Source: a virus
IMG/VR virus record: IMGVR_UViG_3300006928_000147
Span: 1-20,402 of that record
Strand: one strand, 5' to 3'
DNA length: 20,402 bases
The notes beneath the pieces are model-generated. The model made no database searches. It saw only the letters and a program-made list of their open reading frames with translations, and was not told the origin of the DNA. Of this stretch, positions 1 to 7,218 are shown piece by piece (position 1 is the stretch's first letter; each line of letters opens with the position of its first letter). The translations under genes and the position numbers were made by a program.

Positions 1-11
1 AAAATAAAATT

Positions 12-2291
12 ATGCCAGAAACATTATATTTTAAAATAGAGAGTGATATTAAGACAGCGACACAAGACACTAAGCAATTTGGTGATTCTTTACAGGGTGC
101 TGATGAAAAACTAAAGTATTTAAATACTACCTTAAAAGAGCAGAAAGAAATTCTGTTAATGTTACAAAGGGAGGAGATAAAATTACAACAGGAAAGAAGT
201 AAAATGTCTGAATGGGAACTTCATATTTCAGGGGCAAACAAAAAGTTATCAGATTTAAAAACAGAAATAAAAGACCAAAGACTTGCTGTAAAAGATTTAA
301 CAATGCAACAGCGTGAGGCAAAAGATTCTGTAAAAGAATGGCAAGCTGCTAACAAAGAACAAGAAGGTACATTAGGGGAATTAATTGGCAACTTTCAAGT
401 AATGGGCGTGTCTTTGAATAGTGTTAAAAAAGGCTTTGGGCAAATTATACCTATTGCTAAAGCTATGTTTAAGACAATAAAGATAGGGATATTGAGTACA
501 GGAATAGGTGCTTTAGTAATAGCATTTGGGGCATTAATGACTTGGTTTACAAAAACTAAAAAAGGTGCAGAAGTTTTAGAAGTAATATTCTCAGCAGTTG
601 GTGCAGTAGTTAGTGTATTAGTAGATAGAATATCAAAGTTTGGTGGGGCTATTGCTAAAGTTTGGACAGGTGATATTTCAGGTGCTTTTACAGACATGAA
701 AGAATCTTTTACAGGTATAGGTGCTGAGATACAAAAAGAAATTGAATTATCAATACAATTAAAAAAAGCGTTACAAGAGTTAGCTGATTCTGAAAGAGAG
801 TTAAGCGTACAAACTGCTGAAAGAAGAGCTGAGATAGAAGAGTTGAAATTAAGGGCAGAAGATTTAAACTTAACTGAACAAGAAAGATTAGACGCATTAA
901 ACCAGGCAACAGCTATTGAACAGAACTTAATGAATCAAAGAGTAGCTAATGCTGCAGAAGCAGTACGAATACAGAAACAGCAAATGGCTATGACAGAAAA
1001 TACTAAGCAAGATTTACAAGACCTTGCTGATTTAGAGATTAAACTGGCTAACATTAAAAGAGAAAGTGCAAAAGTACAAAGAACATTAATAAGAAAAACA
1101 AATGAAATACAAAGACATGCTGCACACCAAGAAAGAGAAAGACAAAATAATTGGATTAGAAAGCAAAATGAAATAACTAGAGCAGCTAATAAATTAAGGC
1201 ATGAAGTATGGGCTATTGAAAGAGAGCTTACTTTAAGAGGAATTAAAGATGATGAAACAAGAGAAAAACACAAAATAAAACAAGATTACCTAAGACAAAG
1301 AAAAGTACTTGAAGAAGCTAAATTGTCAGCAGGTTTTAAGAAAAAAGAGAGAGACGCTTTACTCTTAACTTTAGAAGAGAAGTTTCAATCTGATAAACAG
1401 CAAGTTGTTGATAAATTTGCTAAGGCGGCAAGAGATAAGGAAAATTCAGAATATGACGCTATGAGCAAGTTACGGTTAGAACAAGAGCTTTTAGAAATAC
1501 AGCTGAGGGGTACTACAGTAAAGCAGGGTAGAAAATCACTAGCAGAACAAGTAAAGAGAATAGCTTACGAAACGTTCAACGCAGAATTATCTGCGCAAAT
1601 GGCAGCAGAACTTAAGGGGGTAGAGAACTTTGAAAATGCTCAAGAGATGAAGGATGCAATAACAGAAAAATATGCTACTAAAAGAGCATTGTTCACGCAA
1701 GAACAAAACGAGAAAGAAAAAGAAGATATGAAACAATTAAATGCGGCTAGAGTTGAAATGCTTAAAGATAGTTTAAGTATAGTTAGTAGTATTATGGACG
1801 TACAGGCTCAAACCTTAGAAAACAATTACAACAAAGAAATCAAATTAGCTGAGAAGAATGGAAAGAGTACAGAAAAGATAGAAGAAAAATATGATAAGAA
1901 GCGAAGAGAACAAGCTAAGAAATTTAAAGCCATGAAAATAGCGATGGCAGTTGTAGACACATATCAAGCAGCAACAGCAGCTTATGCTACAGCTTTAGAA
2001 ATCCCAGGCGCAGGATTAGCTATGGCACCTATTGCAGCAGGTTTAGCAGTTGCAGCAGGTTTAGCAAATATTGCTATGATAGAAAAGCAGCCATTAGGTG
2101 CGGGAACAGGACCAGGACCATCAGCTCCGCCACCACCAACACCTGATACACCTGCACCACAAATGATGAGTGGTGCGTTTGAATTAGGAACAGGTCAAGC
2201 ACCTGAACCAATGCAAGCATTTGTTGTTTCAGATGACATAACAAATAACCAAGATAAACTAGCTACGATAAGAAGAAGAGCTACAATATAA
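12..2291 (+). CDS. Putative tail tape measure protein
   Basis: This 759-residue protein has the architecture of a tail tape measure protein, which sets tail length and lies inside the tail tube. Residues about 20-120 are charged, Q/E/K-rich predicted coiled coil. Residues about 140-210 hold hydrophobic, Gly/Ala-rich segments (IGILSTGIGALVIAFGALM is clearly membrane-like). Residues about 240-650 are again long coiled coil, followed by an Ala/Gly-rich hydrophobic stretch (about 650-695) and a Pro-rich linker (GPGPSAPPPPTPDTPAP). The ATG is preceded by an A-rich leader with no Shine-Dalgarno sequence. The gene lies upstream of the protease and capsid genes, an unusual order. The tape measure call is inference from composition and length; another large coiled-coil virion or injection protein is possible. 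Confidence 0.75.
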   Translation: MPETLYFKIESDIKTATQDTKQFGDSLQGADEKLKYLNTTLKEQKEILLMLQREEIKLQQERSKMSEWELHISGANKKLSDLKTEIKDQRLAVKDLTMQQREAKDSVKEWQAANKEQEGTLGELIGNFQVMGVSLNSVKKGFGQIIPIAKAMFKTIKIGILSTGIGALVIAFGALMTWFTKTKKGAEVLEVIFSAVGAVVSVLVDRISKFGGAIAKVWTGDISGAFTDMKESFTGIGAEIQKEIELSIQLKKALQELADSERELSVQTAERRAEIEELKLRAEDLNLTEQERLDALNQATAIEQNLMNQRVANAAEAVRIQKQQMAMTENTKQDLQDLADLEIKLANIKRESAKVQRTLIRKTNEIQRHAAHQERERQNNWIRKQNEITRAANKLRHEVWAIERELTLRGIKDDETREKHKIKQDYLRQRKVLEEAKLSAGFKKKERDALLLTLEEKFQSDKQQVVDKFAKAARDKENSEYDAMSKLRLEQELLEIQLRGTTVKQGRKSLAEQVKRIAYETFNAELSAQMAAELKGVENFENAQEMKDAITEKYATKRALFTQEQNEKEKEDMKQLNAARVEMLKDSLSIVSSIMDVQAQTLENNYNKEIKLAEKNGKSTEKIEEKYDKKRREQAKKFKAMKIAMAVVDTYQAATAAYATALEIPGAGLAMAPIAAGLAVAAGLANIAMIEKQPLGAGTGPGPSAPPPPTPDTPAPQMMSGAFELGTGQAPEPMQAFVVSDDITNNQDKLATIRRRATI

Positions 2292-2295
2292 AAAT

Positions 2296-2325
2296 CAAAT
2301 AAATACTAACTTAATATATTATATA
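2296..2325 (+). promoter_or_regulatory. Two-part phage promoter motif, copy A
   Basis: CAAATAAA at 2296-2303 and TATTATATA at 2317-2325 are separated by 13 bases. The protease ATG (2328) starts two bases after the second box. The same pair with the same gap recurs at 3046, 5468 and 18240. A phage-specific promoter is inferred. Confidence 0.5.
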
Positions 2326-2327
2326 CT

Positions 2328-3056
2328 ATGCCTTGTAAAGAATGTAAAGACGGAAAATATAAATGGGGAGAAAGAGGAGAATGCGAATATGATTCTATGG
2401 AAGAATGTAAAGAAGCCAATCCTGACCACCATTATGAAGAAACAAAAACAACTAAAATTGTAGAATTGGTTATTGAAGACGATAATCAAGAATTAGCAAT
2501 AGACGCTATTAGTTTAGTTTCGGCACCTGCCATAGAACAGGACTTCGTATATTTTGGTAAAGAGAAAAACAACTTGACTTTTGCTAAAGTAGATGAAGAA
2601 AAACGTATGCTCGTTTCACCCGCTCTAATACCTAACAAACAGATATTTAGATATGACCCTAATACTGATTCAGAATACTATGTGTACTTTAGCCCTGAAA
2701 CAGTTAGAAAAGCAAGTGAGTTGTACCTGCAACATAATAACCATCACAAAGCCACTTATCAGCACCAAGACCGTGTGTCTGGAGTTCTAACAGTAGAGAG
2801 TTGGATAAAAGAAGGTGACAATGATAAGTCGAAGATGTATGGTTATGATTTACCAAATGGAACTTGGTTCGTAAAAATGAGGATAGATAATGATGAGTTG
2901 TGGGGTAAAATTAAAGATGGCGAATTAAAAGGGCTAAGCATAGAGGGCTACTTCACAAATAAATTTGAAGCCATGCAAGAAAAACCACCTACAGATGAAG
3001 AAATATTATCAGCTCTAAATGAAATTATCAACGAAATGCAAAAATCAAATAAATAA
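2328..3056 (+). CDS. XkdF-like prohead serine protease
   Basis: The 242-residue product resembles the PBSX XkdF-like phage serine protease family (Peptidase_S78_2), which matures the procapsid by cleaving scaffold and capsid protein. Visible family hallmarks are the SLVSAPAIE segment (62-70), the YQHQDRVSG segment with candidate catalytic His146, the VESWI strand (156-160) and GLSIEGYF (202-209) with candidate catalytic Ser204. An extra N-terminal module carries four cysteines (C3, C6, C19, C27) that could bind a metal. It lies directly upstream of the scaffold candidate and the capsid gene, as expected for a maturation protease. The start is the ATG at 2328, immediately after motif copy A. 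Catalytic assignments come from family resemblance, not alignment. Confidence 0.78.
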   Translation: MPCKECKDGKYKWGERGECEYDSMEECKEANPDHHYEETKTTKIVELVIEDDNQELAIDAISLVSAPAIEQDFVYFGKEKNNLTFAKVDEEKRMLVSPALIPNKQIFRYDPNTDSEYYVYFSPETVRKASELYLQHNNHHKATYQHQDRVSGVLTVESWIKEGDNDKSKMYGYDLPNGTWFVKMRIDNDELWGKIKDGELKGLSIEGYFTNKFEAMQEKPPTDEEILSALNEIINEMQKSNK

Positions 3057-3075
3057 TAAACGAATCTATTATATA
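3046..3075 (+). promoter_or_regulatory. Two-part phage promoter motif, copy B
   Basis: CAAATAAA at 3046-3053 and TATTATATA at 3067-3075, again 13 bases apart. Here the position that holds ATG in the other copies reads ATA, and the scaffold ATG (3105) comes about 30 bases later. The box is therefore conserved where it does not abut a start codon, which favours a promoter over a translation signal. The first box overlaps the end of the protease gene. Confidence 0.5.
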
Positions 3076-3104
3076 ATATAAACTTACTTAATACAAACTA
3101 AATT

Positions 3105-3797
3105 ATGGAATTAAAAGAACGAATACTTGTAGCTTTAGGACTTGACAAAGAAGTACAGTTAGGTTGGCAAGCTAAATCGGAAGATGGTACTATTTTTGTA
3201 TCAACAGCCGAAGAATTAGAAGCAGGGGTAGATATTTCTGTTTTAACAGAAGATGGAACTACAATATTACTACCAGTTGGCACATATAAGACAGATACAG
3301 GTGTATCTTTCCGAGTTGAAGAAGAAGGTATAGTAGCTGAAGTTATCGAATCTGAAACTGAAGAAGAAGTAACAGAAGAAGAAATGGGTGAAGATAGAGG
3401 TGAAGATGATGATGAGGTAGCAGTAGATGATTGGGAAGGTATGGAGAAAAGAATCAAAAACTTAGAAGACGCAGTAGCTGATTTGAAAGAAAGATTGAAT
3501 AAAGAAGATGAATATGAAGATGATGAAGAGGAGAAAGAAGAAATGTCTGAAGAAGTTGAAGAACCTTCTACAAATCCTAAAACTATAAAAACTACTGAGG
3601 TAGTAGAATTTTCAGCAGAAGAAGAATTAGAAAAACTTAAAGCAGAAAATGAAAAACTTAAAACGGAATTAGCAGAAAGTCCTGCTGATACTCCAATTAA
3701 TACAAATAAATTTAGCTCAGAAAAACCTAGATTAACAAATAAAGAATACAAGAGGTTATCTAAGAATGAGAGATTTTTATATAACTTAAATAAATAA
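3105..3797 (+). CDS. Putative capsid scaffolding protein
   Basis: The 230-residue protein is strongly acidic, with Glu/Asp runs over about residues 75-165, and has two predicted coiled-coil stretches (about 108-135 and 170-192). A small beta-rich N-terminal part (about 1-75) precedes them, and the C-terminus is basic and short (TNKEYKRLSKNERFLYNLNK). Acidic, helical, low-complexity proteins between the prohead protease and the major capsid gene are typically assembly scaffolds, whose basic C-terminal end contacts the capsid protein. The call rests on position and composition only; no specific family was recognised. It probably belongs to one transcription unit with the capsid gene, 19 bases downstream. 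Confidence 0.6.
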   Translation: MELKERILVALGLDKEVQLGWQAKSEDGTIFVSTAEELEAGVDISVLTEDGTTILLPVGTYKTDTGVSFRVEEEGIVAEVIESETEEEVTEEEMGEDRGEDDDEVAVDDWEGMEKRIKNLEDAVADLKERLNKEDEYEDDEEEKEEMSEEVEEPSTNPKTIKTTEVVEFSAEEELEKLKAENEKLKTELAESPADTPINTNKFSSEKPRLTNKEYKRLSKNERFLYNLNK

Positions 3798-3816
3798 TAA
3801 CTAAAAAATAAATAAA

Positions 3817-4728
3817 ATGGCGTTTACTACAACATCAAACTTTGCAGGAAAAGCAGCAGGATTCTATGTGTCCGCAGCTTTAAAAGAAGCAACATCATTA
3901 GATTACTTAACTATGATTGAAAATATTAAGTATAAATCTAATATACAAAGAATGGCAGGTTCTTCAGTGGTAAGAAATGCAGAATGTGACTTTACAGATT
4001 ATGGAACATTAGCACTTACTGAGAAGGTTTTAGAACCTAAGAATCTACAAATTAATCTTGACTTATGCAAGTCTACTCTCTTAGACTCATGGGAGGCATT
4101 ACAAATGAGAGCAGGAGCAGGAGCACCACCACCTGCAAGTTTTGACGATTATGTTATTTCTTATATGGGAGAAATCATAGCACAAGCAACTGAAGAAAGT
4201 ATTTGGAGTGGAGCAGCTGCTACTCAAGGACAATTTGAAGGATTCTTAACAGGAACAACAGGTATTTTTGCAGTAGATGGAACAGTGGTAGCTTCATCAG
4301 CTTCAGGTGCTTATACAGCAGCTAACATTATAGCAAACTTACAAACTTTAACAGCAGATATGGCAACTAATATCCCTAACGCATTAAGAAAAGAGGACTT
4401 ACATATTTATATGAACCCTAAAGTGTATGCGTTCTATATTTCAGCAGTATCTACATTAGGGTATGTTAATGCTTACAATATGAACGGAGATTATGAGCCT
4501 GTATTTGAAGGTTATAAATTAGCAGTTTGTCCAGGGATGTTAGATAATAAAATGGTAGCAGCACAAAAATCTAACTTATTCTTTGGAACTGACCTATTAT
4601 CAGATGCAACTAGAATCACTTTAATGGATATGGCTCAATTAGATGGTTCAGATAACATGAGATTAGTAGCTAGGTACTCAGGTGGTGTTCAGTTAGGAGT
4701 AGGGGCTGATATTGTTTCACAATCATAA
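3817..4728 (+). CDS. Putative major capsid protein
   Basis: The 303-residue protein follows the protease and scaffold candidates and is followed by a hairpin terminator, the usual setting of a major capsid gene. It begins MAFTTTSNFAGKAAGFYVSA and contains a long helix-rich N-terminal part, a central segment with FDDYVISYMGEIIAQATEES (like the spine-helix region of HK97-fold capsid proteins) and a C-terminal beta-rich part ending in YSGGVQLGVGADIVSQS. Length fits an HK97-fold subunit of a siphovirus. The leader is A-rich (AAAAAATAAATAAAATG) with no Shine-Dalgarno sequence, as expected for a highly expressed Bacteroidetes phage gene. The call is inferred from position, size and composition. Confidence 0.72.
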   Translation: MAFTTTSNFAGKAAGFYVSAALKEATSLDYLTMIENIKYKSNIQRMAGSSVVRNAECDFTDYGTLALTEKVLEPKNLQINLDLCKSTLLDSWEALQMRAGAGAPPPASFDDYVISYMGEIIAQATEESIWSGAAATQGQFEGFLTGTTGIFAVDGTVVASSASGAYTAANIIANLQTLTADMATNIPNALRKEDLHIYMNPKVYAFYISAVSTLGYVNAYNMNGDYEPVFEGYKLAVCPGMLDNKMVAAQKSNLFFGTDLLSDATRITLMDMAQLDGSDNMRLVARYSGGVQLGVGADIVSQS

Positions 4729-4742
4729 AATAAATCAATGAC

Positions 4743-4771
4743 AGCAGGGGTGTAAAAACCCTTGCTTTCTT
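4743..4771 (+). terminator. Hairpin terminator after the capsid gene
   Basis: The arm at 4743-4751 pairs with 4758-4766 (nine pairs, one G-U) around a six-base GTAAAA loop, followed by a short T-rich tail (TTTCTT). It lies 15 bases after the capsid stop. The tail is weak, so it may act as an attenuator that lowers transcription of the next gene relative to capsid. Confidence 0.65.
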
Positions 4772-4793
4772 AACCTTTAAAAAAAACAAAATC

Positions 4794-5378
4794 ATGGCAT
4801 GCACAGCATTAACAAAAGGAAGGGGTCTTGATTGTAATAGAATAAGTGGTGGGGTAAAAAATATATATTTTGGTGTTTATGACCAATTTACAGCACCTTT
4901 AACAACAGTAGGTATAGTTCAAGCAACTGGTGAAATTTCTGATATAGAAATGGGTGTTGGAACTGGATTATATAGATATACTACACCACTAGGAGTAGCT
5001 TCTGTTTCCGAAACTATAACAGGTTCCAATGAAAATGGTACTATATTCTACACACCAACTGTAAACGTTATTCTTAACAAACTTACTAAAGAAGACCAAA
5101 ACCAAATAAAATTACTAGGGCAAAGTAAACTAGTTATTTTTGCAGAATTAAATCAACAATTATCTAATGGACATAATGTAATAATAGGTCTAGGGGTTAC
5201 CAATGGTATGACTTTAAATGCAGGTTCTATGGACACTGGAGCGGCGTGGGGTGACCGAAATGGTTACACGCTTACCTTCGATGGAATGGAGCCAACCCCA
5301 TTCCCAATGGTTGCAGATTATACAACTAACCCATTTGATAATTCAGCATTTACAAATGTATCGATAACAACATCGTAA
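4794..5378 (+). CDS. Putative virion structural protein (tail tube candidate)
   Basis: The 194-residue protein is rich in Thr, Gly and Asn and predicted to be almost all beta strand. It opens with MACTALTKGRGLDCNRISGG, a Cys-containing N-terminus that resembles proteins next to capsid genes in Bacteroidetes phages. It stands between two terminators (4743-4771 and 5434-5462), suggesting its own expression level; readthrough past the first would supply it at an amount related to capsid protein. Major tail tube protein or another abundant virion component are both reasonable; no specific family could be named. The start ATG follows an A-rich leader (AAAAAAACAAAATC). Confidence 0.55.
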   Translation: MACTALTKGRGLDCNRISGGVKNIYFGVYDQFTAPLTTVGIVQATGEISDIEMGVGTGLYRYTTPLGVASVSETITGSNENGTIFYTPTVNVILNKLTKEDQNQIKLLGQSKLVIFAELNQQLSNGHNVIIGLGVTNGMTLNAGSMDTGAAWGDRNGYTLTFDGMEPTPFPMVADYTTNPFDNSAFTNVSITTS

Positions 5379-5433
5379 TTAGTATTTTTATAAGATAGAA
5401 TTTAATTAGTAGTTTTCATATATTTCTTGATTA

Positions 5434-5462
5434 GGGTGGCTTTTTAGCCACTCTTTTCTTTT
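5434..5462 (+). terminator. Rho-independent terminator
   Basis: GGGTGGCT at 5434-5441 pairs with AGCCACTC at 5446-5453 (eight pairs, one G-U) around a TTTT loop, followed at once by TTTTCTTTT. It closes the 4794-5378 gene. Motif copy C begins six bases later, so one transcription unit ends and another seems to begin here. Confidence 0.8.
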
Positions 5463-5467
5463 ATAAG

Positions 5468-5497
5468 CAAATAAAAAGATAGTATTTCTATTATATA
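5468..5497 (+). promoter_or_regulatory. Two-part phage promoter motif, copy C
   Basis: CAAATAAA at 5468-5475, a 13-base gap, and TATTATATA at 5489-5497, directly after a rho-independent terminator. The ATG of the next gene starts at 5500, at the same distance from the second box as in copies A and D. Confidence 0.55.
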
Positions 5498-5499
5498 GT

Positions 5500-5979
5500 A
5501 TGATACAAGTAACTACAGAAACAGCGTTCAATGTTTATATCAATACAGAAGCAAATCGTATTGACACTTCAGTAGATTCAAGCAAGATTAGACATTTAAT
5601 GAAGTTTACTAATGATTTAGATGGTTCTGTGCAGTACGGGTATTCTACTACACATTTTATAAGCGATAGATATACTAAAATGACTTTTGACTATAACGCT
5701 ACACCAGACGTATATACAGGAGCAACTAAACTAATACCTAGTGGATATTATAAATATGAAGCATACGAAGTTAGTTGGACAGGAGCAGTAGCAATAAGCT
5801 CAGGTAATGCTCCTGTTACAGAAGATGATGTTTTACCAATAGGTGCTACTCATGGTGTAGTACAGGGGTTGGTAGCAATAGGCAAAATGAATGTATCAGA
5901 AAAATCAGGAACAGAAGAAGTTCAATATACTCAACATACTGAGGCTTCATCAACAAATTATATATATTACGGACAATAA
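5500..5979 (+). CDS. Putative virion structural protein
   Basis: The 159-residue beta-rich protein begins MIQVTTETAFNVYINTEANR and has a central SGYYKYEAYEVSW segment, a pattern seen in small structural proteins of flavobacterial phages that may belong to the tail or neck. It has no predicted membrane segment or signal peptide. It is the first gene after a terminator and a promoter-like motif and leads a run of structural genes (5992-9865) with short gaps. Its specific role is not known to me. The ATG at 5500 lies two bases after the TATTATATA box, so a transcript from that motif would have almost no leader. Confidence 0.55.
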   Translation: MIQVTTETAFNVYINTEANRIDTSVDSSKIRHLMKFTNDLDGSVQYGYSTTHFISDRYTKMTFDYNATPDVYTGATKLIPSGYYKYEAYEVSWTGAVAISSGNAPVTEDDVLPIGATHGVVQGLVAIGKMNVSEKSGTEEVQYTQHTEASSTNYIYYGQ

Positions 5980-5991
5980 AAAAAATAAAAA

Positions 5992-6264
5992 ATGGCAATA
6001 GAAAACGTACAACAATTACTAACAGAACAGCTAGGTAAAAATGGGGGTACAGTTGTATTTACAACAGTAGCACAAACTGAGGATTTTTATGCAGTATATT
6101 TTCCTGTTACATCAGTAGTATCAGCAATAACAGTTGCAGACGCAACAGGTGAAGCAGCTTTACAAACAACACTACCTGCCGGAACTACTTTGTTTATGAA
6201 CATTACAGCGATTACTCTCACTTCAGGGATTGGAATAGGTTACCACGAAGGAATAACTACATAA
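5992..6264 (+). CDS. Small phage structural protein, unknown role
   Basis: The 90-residue, Thr/Ala/Val-rich product looks entirely beta-stranded (VVFTTVAQTEDFYAVYFPVT) and contains an LPAGTTLFMNITAITLTSGIG hairpin-like stretch. It is 12 bases after the preceding structural gene and three bases before the LamG-type gene. A short all-beta protein here could be a head decoration, neck or tail-tip component. No cysteine, membrane segment or catalytic motif is visible. I do not recognise a named family; the structural role is inferred from position. Confidence 0.5.
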   Translation: MAIENVQQLLTEQLGKNGGTVVFTTVAQTEDFYAVYFPVTSVVSAITVADATGEAALQTTLPAGTTLFMNITAITLTSGIGIGYHEGITT

Positions 6265-6267
6265 GAT

Positions 6268-6984
6268 ATGTTAGCATTAAAATCAGCACTTAGTTTAAAT
6301 ACAGCGCGAGGTTCATTAAGAGATGAATATGCGTTGAAACTTACAGGTACAGAATATGTTTCAATAGACGAAGCAGCAGATGAATTTGATGAGAGTTCAG
6401 GTAGCTTTTCAATATGGACAGAAATAAGCTCCATGTCAGGCTCAGGACATATTATGAAATTAGCGGTGGACGCAAATAATTTTATACAATTATTTTATCA
6501 TAATGCAAGTGGAGAAATGAGATTCGCTTATAAGGGTGGTGGTGCTGCAACAAGAGTAATAAATTTTGATGCTTCAAGTTTAGAGGGTGATGGAACTTGG
6601 CACCATTTATTCTGTACGTGGCAAACATCAAGTAATAGGTTGGAATTATTTTTAGACGGAGAAAGTCAAGCGTATCAAACAAGTGCTTTAGGTGTATGGT
6701 CAGGAACACCTACATTATTTGATATAGGGCAAAATGCATCAGGTGGTAACTTTTACAAAGGTTTTATATCTGAAGCTGCTTTATTTGATAGAGTAGTAGG
6801 TATTAGTAAAGTTTATAATACTACAACAAAAAATAGAGTTATAAATTTAACAGGTACAGCAAATTTAGTAGGGTATTGGAGGTTTAATGAAGGCGCAGGG
6901 GCAAAGGCATTAGACAGTTCAGGAAAGGCGAATACAGGTGATATATTTAATACACCTGATTGGATAACAGATATACCAGAATAA
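6268..6984 (+). CDS. LamG/concanavalin-A-like virion adhesin
   Basis: The 238-residue product carries a laminin-G/concanavalin-A-like jelly-roll domain over about residues 25-190. Hallmarks are the opening YALKLTGTEYVSI strand, SFSIWTEI, the GDGTWHHLFCTW motif, LELFLDGE and the ISEAALFDRV strand near the end, followed by GYWRFNEGAGAKALDSSGK, typical of the Laminin_G_3 group. Such domains bind glycans and occur in phage tail fibres, tips and head decorations, where they attach to the host surface. No collagen-like or trimerisation segment is visible, so it may decorate the virion rather than form a fibre. It lies three bases after 5992-6264 and one base before 6986-7216. Confidence 0.72.
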   Translation: MLALKSALSLNTARGSLRDEYALKLTGTEYVSIDEAADEFDESSGSFSIWTEISSMSGSGHIMKLAVDANNFIQLFYHNASGEMRFAYKGGGAATRVINFDASSLEGDGTWHHLFCTWQTSSNRLELFLDGESQAYQTSALGVWSGTPTLFDIGQNASGGNFYKGFISEAALFDRVVGISKVYNTTTKNRVINLTGTANLVGYWRFNEGAGAKALDSSGKANTGDIFNTPDWITDIPE

Positions 6985-6985
6985 T

Positions 6986-7216
6986 ATGAGAAAATACGCA
7001 ATAATAGAAAAATCAGAATTAAGTAATATGGACTTTGACCTATTACTTACTACATCAGAAGAAACAGCAAGGCATAATTTGGATAAGTCAAAATTTATTG
7101 TTTCCTTTGAAGGTGGTACACCTACATTTTTAGAAGGTAAAACAATATATAATAATACTGAACTGTTTGTAATAGTTGATGACATTACAAATGGTTGGTT
7201 TACTGAAGAAGAATAA
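6986..7216 (+). CDS. Small conserved-looking phage protein
   Basis: The 76-residue acidic protein (MRKYAIIEKSELSNMDFDLL) alternates predicted strand and helix and contains FEGGTPTFLEGKTIYNNTEL, ending in GWFTEEE. It is one base after the LamG-type gene and two bases before the portal gene, so it is co-transcribed with virion genes. No metal-binding or membrane motif is visible and I cannot assign a function. Confidence 0.55.
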   Translation: MRKYAIIEKSELSNMDFDLLLTTSEETARHNLDKSKFIVSFEGGTPTFLEGKTIYNNTELFVIVDDITNGWFTEEE

Positions 7217-7218
7217 AT

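Noticed and set aside
395-1273. Several - strand open frames across the tape-measure-like gene
   Set aside because: They lie fully inside a clear coding gene, have no family features, and are hydrophobic artefacts of complementing Lys/Glu codons.
3098-3751. Long open frame on the - strand (217 codons), Ser-rich
   Set aside because: It is the complement of the acidic scaffold gene; the Ser runs mirror the GAA/GAT repeats of the + strand.
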